Assembly: GCF_036014215.1 (NCBI RefSeq)
Contig: NZ_CP107921.1
Span: forward strand, 4,719,501 to 4,783,500
Source: Streptomyces sp. NBC_00440
GTDB taxonomy: Bacteria > Actinomycetota > Actinomycetes > Streptomycetales > Streptomycetaceae
Reading direction: 5' to 3'
Length of the DNA: 64,000 nucleotides
Each line of letters starts with the position of its first letter. Position 1 is the first letter of the stretch. Position numbers and translations under genes: made by a program. Below are positions 51,728-59,775 of this stretch, one piece after another. The notes under the pieces are model-generated. The model was not told where the DNA came from. It was given only the letters and a program-made list of their open reading frames with translations, and ran no database searches.

Positions 51728-52867
51728 ATGAATGGAATCTCCTCGTTGGGCGGGTTCTTCGATCCGCAGCTGCTGCTCGGACTCGGGTGCGGCGTCGCGG
51801 CGGGTGGCGGTCTCGCGCTGCTGATCGTCGCGATCCGTGGTGTCGAGCCCAAGCCCGGCCATGTGAAGGCCGAGCGCGGCGAACGGGCCAGGGAACTGGT
51901 CCAGTTCATCGGGCGGCGCGGCTCCATCGCCGTCGGCGTCGGACTCGTCGTCCTGCTGCTGACCCGCTGGACCGTTGCCGGAGTCGCCGCCGGGCTGCTC
52001 GTCTTCTTCTGGGACCGCCTCTTCGGCGGCGCCGCCCAGGAGAAGATCGCCATGCGCCGGGTGGAGGCCCTCGCGGGCTGGACCGAGTCGCTCCGTGACA
52101 CCATCGCGGGCGCCGTCGGCCTCGAACAGGCCATCCCGGCCTCCGCACGCGCCGCCGCCCCCGCCCTGCGCCCGCACCTGGACGCGCTGGTCGACCGGCT
52201 CCGCGCCCGGATGCCGCTGCCGGAGGCCCTCCAGTACCTCGCCGACGAGATCAACGACGCGTCCGCCGACATCATCGTGGCCGCGCTCATCCTCAACGCC
52301 AAGCTGCGCGGACCCGGTCTGCGCCAGGTGCTCGGCGCGCTCTCCAAGTCGGCGCGCGAGGAGATCGACATGCGGCACCGGGTGATGGCACAGCGCTCGT
52401 CGACCCGGCGCAGCGTGCAGATCGTGGTCGTGGTCTCGGTGGCGTTCGTACTCGGACTCGCCGTGTTCAACCGGAGCTTCGTTTCCCCGTACGGTTCACC
52501 GATGGGCCAGCTGGTGCTGGCCGGGGTGTGCGGTCTGTTCGCGCTCGGCTTCTGGTGGCTGCGCAAGCTGTCGGTGATCGAGACGCCGGAGCGCTTCCTG
52601 ATCCGCGCCGAACCCGAGGTCCGGTTCGTACGGCCCGACGCGTCCCAGCACGGGTCCCAGCAGCAGGGCGGGCAGCAGGCTCCTGTCGGGCACCAGGCTC
52701 CTGTCGGGCACCAGGCTCCGGGCGGGCAGCCTGCTCCCGGTGGCCAGCAGGCTCCCGGTGGGCAGTACTCCGGTGGCCAGTATCCCGGCGGGGCGAATCC
52801 GGGCGGACAGCAGCAGACTCCTCCGCAGGCCTCGCCGTTCAACCATGGCCAGGGGGCGCCGCGATGA
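51728..52867 (+). CDS. tadB: Tad inner-membrane protein TadB with repeat tail
   Basis: A 379-residue TadB-like platform protein. The N-terminal helix (about 15-36), a pair at about 61-85 and two C-terminal helices (about 230-250 and 262-280) surround a type II secretion F domain. That domain contains LEQAIPASARAAAPALRPHL, RMPLPEALQYLADEINDAS and KLRGPGLRQVLGALS. The tail after residue ~300 is a Gln/Gly/Pro repeat (QAPVGHQAPVGH, QAPGGQPAPGGQ), unusual for TadB. ATGA overlap with tadC. Confidence 0.9.
   Translation: MNGISSLGGFFDPQLLLGLGCGVAAGGGLALLIVAIRGVEPKPGHVKAERGERARELVQFIGRRGSIAVGVGLVVLLLTRWTVAGVAAGLLVFFWDRLFGGAAQEKIAMRRVEALAGWTESLRDTIAGAVGLEQAIPASARAAAPALRPHLDALVDRLRARMPLPEALQYLADEINDASADIIVAALILNAKLRGPGLRQVLGALSKSAREEIDMRHRVMAQRSSTRRSVQIVVVVSVAFVLGLAVFNRSFVSPYGSPMGQLVLAGVCGLFALGFWWLRKLSVIETPERFLIRAEPEVRFVRPDASQHGSQQQGGQQAPVGHQAPVGHQAPGGQPAPGGQQAPGGQYSGGQYPGGANPGGQQQTPPQASPFNHGQGAPR
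52675..52790 (+). repeat. Coding tandem repeat in the TadB tail
   Basis: CAGGCTCCTGTCGGGCAC (18 bp) occurs twice exactly, then drifts (CAGGCTCCGGGCGGG, CAGGCTCCCGGTGGG), encoding QAPVGH/QAPGGQ hexapeptides. Copy number probably varies among strains. Confidence 0.85.
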
Positions 52868-53793
52868 TCGACATTCTCACCGCACCGGTACTGATCGGGG
52901 CCGTACTGGGCCTCGGTGTCTTCGTCCTCGTACGGGCCCTGTCGCGTACGAGGCGCTCCGCGGTCTCGCAGGTGCAGCGCATCGACGCGCTGCGGGCGGC
53001 CGGTTCCGGGTACGAGCGGCCGGGCGACCACGATTCCCACGACGGGCGGCTCGGCTCGCTGCGTGCGCGGGTGGGGGTGCGGATCGCCGACCTCTACTTC
53101 CAGCAGGGCTGGGAGCAGCGCTCGCTCCGCTCCGACCTGGCGGTCCTCGACCGCGGCTGGGAAGGGTTCCTGGCGACCAAGGTGCTGCTCGGCGTGGTCG
53201 GCCTGATCTTCGGCCCGATGCTCTTCGCCATCGCCGTGCTGATCGGCTTCGGCAAGAGCCCGATCATCCCGGTCTGGCTCGCACTGGTCTGCGGGCTGCT
53301 CTTCTTCTTCCTGCCGGACCTCGAAGTACGCCGGGACGCGACGGACAAGCGCAAGGACCTGCGCCGCGTCATCGGTGCGTATCTGGACCTGGTCTCGATG
53401 AACCTGGCCGGCGGGCGCGGTCTGCCCGAGGCGCTGATGGCCGCCGCCGAGGTGAGCGAAGGCTGGGCACTGCGCCGGATCCGCAACGCGCTCGCGGACG
53501 CCCGGATCACCGGTACCAGCCAGTGGCTCGCGCTCGGCAGGCTCGGCGAGGATCTGGGTATCGAGGAACTGAAGGACTTGTCGTCGTCGCTGGCGCTCGT
53601 CGCCGACGACGGGGCGAAGGTACGTGAGTCGCTGGCCTCCAGGGCCGAGACGATGCGGCACCGCGAAATGGCCGAGATCGAGGGAGCGGCTGGTGAGAAG
53701 TCGCAGTCGATGCTTGTCGCCCAGCTGCTTCTCTGCGCCGGGTTCCTGGTCTTCCTCATCTATCCGGCCGCGATGCGCGTCTTCCAGGTCTGA
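52864..53793 (+). CDS. tadC: Tad inner-membrane protein TadC
   Basis: A 309-residue protein with helices at about 5-25, 105-125 and 130-155 and at the C-terminus (AQLLLCAGFLVFLIYPAAM). The F domain includes DLVSMNLAGGRGLPEALMAAA and ITGTSQWLALGRLGEDLGIEE. It is the second platform protein of the Tad machine and overlaps tadB by 4 bp. The C-terminal LVFLIYPAAMRVFQV ending is typical of TadC. Confidence 0.92.
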   Translation: MIDILTAPVLIGAVLGLGVFVLVRALSRTRRSAVSQVQRIDALRAAGSGYERPGDHDSHDGRLGSLRARVGVRIADLYFQQGWEQRSLRSDLAVLDRGWEGFLATKVLLGVVGLIFGPMLFAIAVLIGFGKSPIIPVWLALVCGLLFFFLPDLEVRRDATDKRKDLRRVIGAYLDLVSMNLAGGRGLPEALMAAAEVSEGWALRRIRNALADARITGTSQWLALGRLGEDLGIEELKDLSSSLALVADDGAKVRESLASRAETMRHREMAEIEGAAGEKSQSMLVAQLLLCAGFLVFLIYPAAMRVFQV

Positions 53794-53828
53794 TCCCGCT
53801 TCCCCTTCTCTTGAGAGGATTTCATCCC

Positions 53829-54074
53829 ATGTTCGGACGCCGCTTCAGTCACCCGACTGTCGACTTCCTGATCACGTTCCTGCAGGCACGCGTCGAGCGT
53901 GCCCGCTCCGAAGACACCGACCGCGGCGCGTCAGCCGTGGAGTGGGTCATCATCTCGGCGGTCGTCGTGGCGATCGTCGGTGTGGTCGCCGCGATCATCA
54001 ACTCCGCGCTGAGTGACGGCGCCAACAAGGTCGGCAACTGCATCAAGGGAGCCAGCGCGAGCGGCACCTGCTGA
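53829..54074 (+). CDS. Flp-family type IVb pilin
   Basis: An 81-residue pilin. A basic leader (~38 residues, long for Flp) precedes the prepilin peptidase site RG|ASAVEW with the obligatory Glu at +5. The hydrophobic helix VIISAVVVAIVGVVAAIIN and a short tail with Cys residues follow (NCIKGASASGTC). It is the probable major subunit of the pilus. ATG 53829 follows GAGAGG. Hairpins with UUCG/UUCC loops lie just after the stop. Confidence 0.88.
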   Translation: MFGRRFSHPTVDFLITFLQARVERARSEDTDRGASAVEWVIISAVVVAIVGVVAAIINSALSDGANKVGNCIKGASASGTC

Positions 54075-54080
54075 GCCGGG

Positions 54081-54113
54081 CCCTTCGGGACCTTCCGGGA
54101 CCCTTCCGGGTCC
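54081..54113 (+). terminator. UUCG/UUCC hairpins after the pilin gene
   Basis: CCC-UUCG-GGG (54081-54090) and GGACCC-TTCC-GGGTCC (54098-54113) are stable small hairpins between pilin and pseudopilin genes. They may end part of the transcripts or protect pilin mRNA, so that pilin exceeds the minor subunits. Confidence 0.55.
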
Positions 54114-54154
54114 ACTGTTCATTTACGAGTCCGATCGATCGAGTCACTGAGTCG

Positions 54155-54601
54155 GTGCTGGTGCGTCAGAGGATCAGAGCGTTCGTACGCCGCAGGGTGG
54201 AGGCAGCCTCCGCCCGCGGTGACTCCGGCATGACCGCGATCGAGTTCGTCTTCCTGACGCCGGTCCTGTTCTTCATGATCTTCGCGACGGTGCAGTTCGC
54301 GCTGTACTTCTTCGCCGACCACGTGGCGCAGGCCGCCGCGCAGGCCGGTGCGCGCAAGGCACGGGCCGAGGCGGACGCGAACCCCGGGGGCTGGCGCGGG
54401 GACGCGGGCGACGTCGTACAGAGCTACATCCAGCAACTTGGCTCGAAGCTGGTGCTGGGCCCGAACGTGACGATGCTCCAGCCGGACAAGGACACGGTCG
54501 GCGTGGAGATCACCGCACGGGTCCCGAATGTCTTCCCCGGCCTGGGCCTCACGGTGCACGCGCAGTCGCGGGGGCCCGTCGAACGGTTCGTGCGGGACTG
54601 A
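54155..54601 (+). CDS. TadE-like pseudopilin
   Basis: A 148-residue minor pilin-like protein. The prepilin site is DSG|MTAIEFVFLTP (Glu +5), followed by a hydrophobic helix (FVFLTPVLFFMIFATVQFAL) and a soluble domain from about residue 60. The start is set at GTG 54155; no convincing ribosome site precedes it, and an internal start is possible. The TGA overlaps the next ATG (TGATG), so the two are coupled. Confidence 0.82.
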   Translation: MLVRQRIRAFVRRRVEAASARGDSGMTAIEFVFLTPVLFFMIFATVQFALYFFADHVAQAAAQAGARKARAEADANPGGWRGDAGDVVQSYIQQLGSKLVLGPNVTMLQPDKDTVGVEITARVPNVFPGLGLTVHAQSRGPVERFVRD

Positions 54602-55119
54602 TGAGAGGCCAACGGGTGGCGGGGCGGCAGGTGTTCGCGGGTGTATGTGCCCGTGCGGGTGTGGCGAGTGTGGATACGGGTGTGAGGTGCGCGTCGCGTG
54701 CCGTACGGATGCGGCTGGACCGCGCGGGAGTCGGGGCCGACCGCGGTCTGTCGACCATCGAAGTGGTCATCCTGGCCCCCATCATGATCCTTTTCATTCT
54801 GGTGCTGGTCGGCTTCGGGCAGCTGGTCGAGGGGCGCGGCGCCGTGGACAGCGCGGCGCGGGACGCCGCCCGTGCGGGTTCGATCCAGAAGGACGACGGC
54901 GTCGCGATGTCCGAGGCGCGCAGGGCCGCCGACGCGGATCTGACCGACGTCTGTTCCGGCCCGGTGTCCGTCACGGCCAAGGGGTTCGTCAAGGGCGGCT
55001 TCTTCACCGTCGACGTGAGCTGCCAGATCCGTGGCCTCGCCATGCTCGGCCTGAACATCCCCACCACCCTGAGCGGGCACTTCACCTCGCCGATCGACCC
55101 GTACCGGAGGACGCAGTGA
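54601..55119 (+). CDS. TadE/TadF-like pseudopilin
   Basis: A 172-residue protein with prepilin site DRG|LSTIEVVILAP, helix VVILAPIMILFILVLVGFG, and a domain ending SPIDPYRRTQ with two Cys (VCSGP, SCQIR). The first 36 residues before RMRLDRAG are Arg/Gly/Ala-rich; ATG 54709 is an alternative start that would give a leader like its neighbours. The first ATG is kept because it overlaps the previous stop. GTGA overlap with the next gene. Confidence 0.8.
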   Translation: MRGQRVAGRQVFAGVCARAGVASVDTGVRCASRAVRMRLDRAGVGADRGLSTIEVVILAPIMILFILVLVGFGQLVEGRGAVDSAARDAARAGSIQKDDGVAMSEARRAADADLTDVCSGPVSVTAKGFVKGGFFTVDVSCQIRGLAMLGLNIPTTLSGHFTSPIDPYRRTQ

Positions 55120-55574
55120 ACGCGCTCACCGGATGGATCGAGTCCCGCCGGGCCCAGCTGGACGACCGGGGGTCGGGCGCCGCGGCGGTCATCATCTTCG
55201 CGTTCGTGTTCCTGGCCCTGGCCGCGTTCGTGGTGGACGGCGGGCTGTCGATCTCGCAGCGGGAACGTGCCGCGGACATCGCGGAGCAGGCCGCACGGTA
55301 CGCGGCACAGGACATAGACCGGGAGGCCCTGTACGACAACCAGGGCGGACCCGCGCCGATCAACTACCAGAACTGCAACGCGCGCGTGCACGCCTTCGCG
55401 GTCGAGATGGGGATGTCCGGGCAGGACATCGGTGCTTCGCACTGCACGGCGGCCAACGCACAACGGGTCGAGGTGACAGTGCAGTTGACGTACCAGCCGG
55501 TGCTGACGGGCCTGTTCTACAGCCACTCGATAACCGTGCATGGTTCTTCGGTCGCCGAGTCCGTGACGGGCTGA
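55116..55574 (+). CDS. TadG-like (TadE-related) pilus protein
   Basis: A 152-residue protein. Its N-terminus DDRGSGAAAVIIFAFVFLAL contains an imperfect prepilin-like site without Glu at +5, followed by a transmembrane helix. The extracytoplasmic part begins DGGLSISQRERAADIAEQAARYAAQ, the region found at the start of TadG-like proteins. It is much shorter than full TadG and lacks a von Willebrand A domain. GTG start overlaps the previous stop and has CGGAGG. Last gene of the Tad operon. Confidence 0.8.
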   Translation: MNALTGWIESRRAQLDDRGSGAAAVIIFAFVFLALAAFVVDGGLSISQRERAADIAEQAARYAAQDIDREALYDNQGGPAPINYQNCNARVHAFAVEMGMSGQDIGASHCTAANAQRVEVTVQLTYQPVLTGLFYSHSITVHGSSVAESVTG

Positions 55575-55667
55575 TGGCGATCCGTTCGCTGGGGTATCCC
55601 CGGGCAGGCAGAGCAGCATGTGCGCGCGGCTGCGGGCCCCGTTTCAGATGGAAAGGCACACACCCTC

Positions 55668-56354
55668 ATGCATGACACATTCCCCTCACGTCCCGTGCGC
55701 CGGGGGGCCGGCGCGGCGTCGCTGGTGGTCGCGGCGGCACTGCTGCTGTCGGCGTGCGGCGGTGGTGACTCGGCGTCCTCCAACAAGGCGGACAAGGTGC
55801 CGGGAGCGGACACCGGTACGAAGACGGCGGCGCCTTCCGCTTCGGCTTCTGCGGACGGGATCGAGCGGCCGGACATCACCTTGCCCAAGGACGTAAAGAA
55901 CGTCTTCGAGGGCTGGCAGACCGGCGACCCTCAGCAAGACGCTGTGTTGGCGGACAGCCGCAGGCACATCAACGCCATCGACGCTGCCGTCACCGAGGGG
56001 ACTCCCCAGACGAAGAAGTTCCCCGCTGTCGACTTTTATACGAAGGACGCGGCGTTGCTGGACGCATACCAGTACATCGCCTCGTTCTACAAGGCAGGGC
56101 AGAGCTTCTCGGGGACGGCCCGCTATTACAACCAGCACGTCAAGCTCCAGAACACTGGTGCGGCATCCGTGACGTACTGCGCCGATGAAACCACGGCGTA
56201 CACGAAGGACCGTAAAACCGGCAAGGTGGAGAAAGGCACGCCTTCGTCCGACGACTACATCCTCTACAACACGCAGCTCAAGAAGAACACCAAGGGCGTA
56301 TGGCAGACGGTTGTGATCACATCTGACGGGGGAGCGAAGGCGTGCCAGCGTTGA
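55668..56354 (+). CDS. Lipoprotein of the Tad-flanking paralogous module (right copy)
   Basis: A 228-residue lipoprotein with signal RRGAGAASLVVAAALLLSAC, a Ser/Ala/Thr linker and a domain from ITLPKDVKNVFEGWQTGD to GGAKACQR. It is paralogous to 47170 throughout; the shared YxLYNxxLxKNxKGVW block near the C-terminus is the clearest. Function unknown; membrane-anchored on the outside. ATG 55668 after GGAAAGG was chosen over 55620, whose extra residues would disrupt the signal. The 3' end overlaps the secreted-protein gene by 13 bp. It starts 94 bp after the last Tad gene and may be co-transcribed. Confidence 0.88.
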   Translation: MHDTFPSRPVRRGAGAASLVVAAALLLSACGGGDSASSNKADKVPGADTGTKTAAPSASASADGIERPDITLPKDVKNVFEGWQTGDPQQDAVLADSRRHINAIDAAVTEGTPQTKKFPAVDFYTKDAALLDAYQYIASFYKAGQSFSGTARYYNQHVKLQNTGAASVTYCADETTAYTKDRKTGKVEKGTPSSDDYILYNTQLKKNTKGVWQTVVITSDGGAKACQR

Positions 56355-57373
56355 ATAGGACGGCTGGTCGTGTTCTCGCACTTGGCGCAGTATTGGTATC
56401 GGTCTCGGCTCTGGCATCACCTGCTTATGCGGGCAACAGGCATGACACTGCCCAACAGGGGAGCGCCAAGGGCGGGTCGGGCAACGGGAAAATTACCGTC
56501 CAGACTCGTATCCGGACGACCACCAACGGCGACCCCGGATCGGCGAAGACCGGCTCGCTGTCTCCTGCGGACAGCAACTGGACACCCCCCGCTTGCTGGT
56601 ATGAACCGGCCTTCTCGCCCAAGGAGATTCAGGCCAGCGTCAAAGAGTGGCGGGCCGTCGGGATCTTCGGGATCGGCGATGTGATCGGCAATGTACTCGA
56701 CAGCTATTACAAGGACGGCAAGTACAAGAACTACAACCTTGACCAGCAGGGCAAGGGAAAGTTCTGGGCAGCTGTCGTAAACCCCAAGCGCAAGGACGAA
56801 CCGGGCGCGACGGCCTGCGACAGGATGCCGTTCTGGGTGCCGAACAACACCACCCCGCACGAGCCCCTCGCCGTGAGCCCGAAGATCCTCGCCGAGTACG
56901 CGTACGACGAACTCCCCGTCCCCGAAACGCAGATCGAGGCAGCCCCGGCGGGCAAGTCCACAGTCAACCTGCCCACCTGGGTCTGGCTGGACAAGGCCCG
57001 CTTCAAGCCGGTCTCGGTGACCGCCTCGCTGCCCGGCACGGGACTCTCCGCGACGACGACCGCCACGCCCGTCGCCCTCCACCTGGACCCCGGTACGGAC
57101 GACGCGGAGGTCTATCCGGCGAGCGGCGACTGCCCGCTCAACGCGGACAAGTCGATCGGCACCCCGTACACCAAGGGCTCCGCCGACCGGACCCCGTCCT
57201 GCGGCGTGACGTACGAGCGCTCGTCCGGCGGGGGCACGTATCCGCTGCGGGCGACGCTCACCTGGGAGATCAACTGGACCAGCACCACGGGCGAGGGCGA
57301 CAGCCTGCCCAACGGAACCTACGGGGACACGAAGGACGTCGCCGTTCAGGAGATCCAGTCGGTCAACCGCTGA
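56342..57373 (+). CDS. Secreted protein of the Tad-flanking paralogous module (right copy)
   Basis: A 343-residue exported protein with signal peptide (VLALGAVLVSVSALASPAYA, cleavage after AYA). Conserved motifs are PPACWYEPAFSP, GKGKFWAAVV, VNLPTWVWLDKARFKPVSV, PGTDDAEVYP, SGDCPLNADKSIGT and TPSCGVTYERSSG. LRATLTWEINW and the end QEIQSVNR follow. It shares all of these with 46160 and 63158. The middle domain (about 200-260) and the closing beta segments suggest an all-beta body. GTG start inside the lipoprotein gene. Function unknown; no enzymatic motif found. Confidence 0.88.
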   Translation: MPALNRTAGRVLALGAVLVSVSALASPAYAGNRHDTAQQGSAKGGSGNGKITVQTRIRTTTNGDPGSAKTGSLSPADSNWTPPACWYEPAFSPKEIQASVKEWRAVGIFGIGDVIGNVLDSYYKDGKYKNYNLDQQGKGKFWAAVVNPKRKDEPGATACDRMPFWVPNNTTPHEPLAVSPKILAEYAYDELPVPETQIEAAPAGKSTVNLPTWVWLDKARFKPVSVTASLPGTGLSATTTATPVALHLDPGTDDAEVYPASGDCPLNADKSIGTPYTKGSADRTPSCGVTYERSSGGGTYPLRATLTWEINWTSTTGEGDSLPNGTYGDTKDVAVQEIQSVNR

Positions 57374-57405
57374 ACGCCCGCGCCACCTGAGGAGAGAAGC
57401 GAACG

Positions 57406-58125
57406 ATGGCATTCGGAAGACAGCGGCGTGCCCCGGAGCCGCCGGTCGAGCCGATGCCCTGGGAGGGCATCTCCTGGTTCGTGGTCAGCGAGGTGGAGCA
57501 GCCGGCCACGTTCCGCCGTAAAGCGGTGACCGGACCGCGGGCGATACGTGTGCGGTCGGTCGGCGGGCCCGTACGGTGTTTCGCGCCCGCCGTGTTTGTC
57601 GTACAGCCCGACCCGGAGATCAAGGCGTACGAGTTCTACGCGGCCCGGGATCCCCGTCAACAGATCTGTGCGCTCGCGCCCGTGACCGGCGGGAAGGGTG
57701 GCGAGCAGTACCGGGTCGCGGACGGAGCGGGGCAGGAGATCGGCGCCGCGCACCGGACCGTCGCCGCGAAACGCACGATCCAGCACACCTGGTGGCTCCG
57801 GCAGCCCGGTCACCCGGACGTCGTGGCCCGCTACCACTGGGCCAAGGGCAGTGCCAAGGAGGTCGCGGCGCGGGGCAAGGCGGCTGTGGCGCGGCAGGCG
57901 GGGAGCCTGGCCGAAAGCGTCGTGGATTCCTTGATCTTCGGTGGTGACGACAGCGGCGGCCAAAGCAGCAACCACATCCGCAAGCCGGTGACCTGGCGGG
58001 CGGGCGAGGACGAAGTGGCCCTCACGTCCGATCACACGGACCGCGGGGTCAGGACCTATATGCCGAAGGCCGGTTGGCTGGACCTGCGGCTGGTGTTCGC
58101 GCTGGCGGTACTGCGGGAGGGCTGA
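57406..58125 (+). CDS. Cytosolic protein of the Tad-flanking paralogous module (right copy)
   Basis: A 239-residue soluble protein, paralogous to 44572: shared MAFG start, VEPMPW, TFRRKAVTGPRAIRVR and HTWWLRQPGHPDVVAR. WLDLRLVFALAVLREG at the end also matches. No signal peptide and no known domain. It follows the secreted-protein gene by 32 bp with GAGGAGAG as ribosome site, giving the operon lipoprotein - secreted - cytosolic. The hairpin after it ends the unit. Confidence 0.85.
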   Translation: MAFGRQRRAPEPPVEPMPWEGISWFVVSEVEQPATFRRKAVTGPRAIRVRSVGGPVRCFAPAVFVVQPDPEIKAYEFYAARDPRQQICALAPVTGGKGGEQYRVADGAGQEIGAAHRTVAAKRTIQHTWWLRQPGHPDVVARYHWAKGSAKEVAARGKAAVARQAGSLAESVVDSLIFGGDDSGGQSSNHIRKPVTWRAGEDEVALTSDHTDRGVRTYMPKAGWLDLRLVFALAVLREG

Positions 58126-58149
58126 CCGTACGTGGGCAGGCTGCCGCCG

Positions 58150-58180
58150 CCGACGGGCAGCGGTTGTCCGTCGGTTTCTT
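58150..58180 (+). terminator. Terminator after the right module
   Basis: CCGACGG (58150-58156) pairs with CCGTCGG (58168-58174) and is followed by TTTCTT, between convergent genes. Confidence 0.7.
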
Positions 58181-58241
58181 CCGGGCCTCTTCGCGCTGGG
58201 CCCGGGCCTGGAACCGTACGTGAAGACTGGTGCCGTTCGTG

Positions 58242-58940
58242 TCAGCGCCGTGCCTGCGACCCCGCCTGCTCCAGCGCCGCGCGCAGCTTCTCCGGGTGGC
58301 GGGTCGGGGCCGACCAGACGGGGGAAGCCGCGAACTGCTGTGGTGCCGAGGTCTTCCAGAAGGACCGCTGCTCGGGAGGGCGGAATTCGGGAACACTCGC
58401 GGCGGTGAGATCGACGTTGATGACGATCGCCGCACGCATGTAGGGAGCTGTCAGCAACCCGAGCTTGATGGTGCCGGTGGCAGTCTCCAGGCGGGACGAT
58501 CCCACATCGCGGCCGACCTTGGCGATCTTCCGGATCTCTTGGTGATCACTGACCACTTCGACGCGCTGGACCGCGTCCCAGGGACAGAAGAAGACCTGTC
58601 GCCGGTGCGCCCGCGCCCGGGGCAGCTTCTTCCCTCCGGTCCTACCGCGAGCTTTCAGGCGCTCCGTCCGCTGAATGCCGCCGATCCAGATACCGGCCGC
58701 GTCGACACGGATCCCGATCGGCCGGTCCTCCGCCAGGTGGAGACCTCCGAGACTCACGGATCCGAAGATGCCCAGGATCACTCCGGGCATGAACACCGAT
58801 GAATTGTCGGTCAACAGCAGGGCAACGAACGAGCCGATCAGCAGCAGCGGCCAGAAGAAGCCGTGGAACACCAGCGGCCAGCGCAGCGCGCAGCGCTCCT
58901 CGGTGTAGTGGACGGGTTCGCTCATCGCAGGCAGGTTCAC
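58242..58940 (-). CDS. Two-helix membrane protein, PH-like, in a WXG operon
   Basis: A 232-residue protein. Two helices (about 20-60) precede a cytosolic beta domain (IGIRVDAAGIWIGGIQ, then CPWDAVQRVEVVSDHQ and GTIKLGLLTAPYMRAAIVINVD). This is a bacterial PH-like arrangement. It is similar in plan, though not clearly in sequence, to the 45394 protein. Start GTG 58940 overlaps the previous stop (GTGA), so translation is coupled to the gene at 58937; ATG 58925 is an alternative. Last gene of a four-gene operon with WXG-type proteins. Function unknown. Confidence 0.72.
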   Translation of the reverse strand: MNLPAMSEPVHYTEERCALRWPLVFHGFFWPLLLIGSFVALLLTDNSSVFMPGVILGIFGSVSLGGLHLAEDRPIGIRVDAAGIWIGGIQRTERLKARGRTGGKKLPRARAHRRQVFFCPWDAVQRVEVVSDHQEIRKIAKVGRDVGSSRLETATGTIKLGLLTAPYMRAAIVINVDLTAASVPEFRPPEQRSFWKTSAPQQFAASPVWSAPTRHPEKLRAALEQAGSQARR

Positions 58941-59752
58941 GCGGCAGATCCAGGTCCGGAAAGCAGCTCGCTCAGGTGGCGGCCGAGGGTTTCTTCGTCG
59001 CAGTCGATCGGGGTGCCGTCCTGGTTACGTTCGACGCTCAGCCCGGCGGAACTCCGTCGAACTTCGAAACGGTCCAGGTCAGGGCCCATGCCCTTGTTGG
59101 GCTGATACACGTCGATCACTTTGGAGGGGCGCCGGCCGAATCGGTGCCCGGCTGGAGGGCGGTCGACCCAGCGCAGCAGTGATCTGACAGCTTCCGCCGG
59201 GCTGGCGAGTACGTACTTGTAGGCCGGTCCGAACCGTGAGACATGGTTGCCGGTGGCTTCCTCTGCCAGCACTGCTCGCAGACCGCGCCCCTCCTCGGCG
59301 ATTCCGTACAGCCGTATCCGGTCGGGCTCGGCCTTGGCCCCCTCGCGGCGGACGACGATGAATGACGGCTGGGTGCGGCCTGCCAGGATCATGGCGAGCA
59401 GCGGGCGCACCGGAAGGCCGACGCTCTCGCCGGGGGCGTCCTCCGTCGCGCTTGCTCCGGATTCGTCACCGGGCCCGGGATCCTGCTCGGCAGGCCCGGT
59501 TTCCGGCTCGGCCAGCAGCCCACGGTGGACAAGGAACTTCAGCGCCATGGCCGAGAGTTCGAACCGTTCCGCCTCGGCTTTGCCGGACCACCATGACCAC
59601 GCGTCCTCGTCAACGAGTGTGGCCTGCATGGCTCCGAGTACGCACAGCTCCGCAGTCGACAGGGCGGGCAGTTGAACCGCGTCGTCCCGGTCGACCTGAT
59701 CCAGCAACGCCTGTGATGCTTCGACGTCCGCCTGTCGGGGGTCACCCGTCAT
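58937..59752 (-). CDS. Unknown protein coupled to a WXG-domain effector-like gene
   Basis: A 271-residue soluble protein without signal. Helical N-terminus (DVEASQALLDQVDRDDAVQL, then STAELCVLGAMQATLVDEDAW), an acidic Pro/Glu/Gly linker in the middle, and mixed strands (RTQPSFIVVRREG, PDRIRLYGIAEEG). The end is helical (DEETLGRHLSELLSG). Position between a WXG-domain gene and a membrane gene, as with EspG-type chaperones or immunity proteins, is the only functional hint. ATG 59752 after GGAGG was preferred; the frame above it overlaps the neighbouring gene. Confidence 0.75.
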   Translation of the reverse strand: MTGDPRQADVEASQALLDQVDRDDAVQLPALSTAELCVLGAMQATLVDEDAWSWWSGKAEAERFELSAMALKFLVHRGLLAEPETGPAEQDPGPGDESGASATEDAPGESVGLPVRPLLAMILAGRTQPSFIVVRREGAKAEPDRIRLYGIAEEGRGLRAVLAEEATGNHVSRFGPAYKYVLASPAEAVRSLLRWVDRPPAGHRFGRRPSKVIDVYQPNKGMGPDLDRFEVRRSSAGLSVERNQDGTPIDCDEETLGRHLSELLSGPGSAA

Positions 59753-59775
59753 GGTGTGCTGCCTCCATCGGCTGC

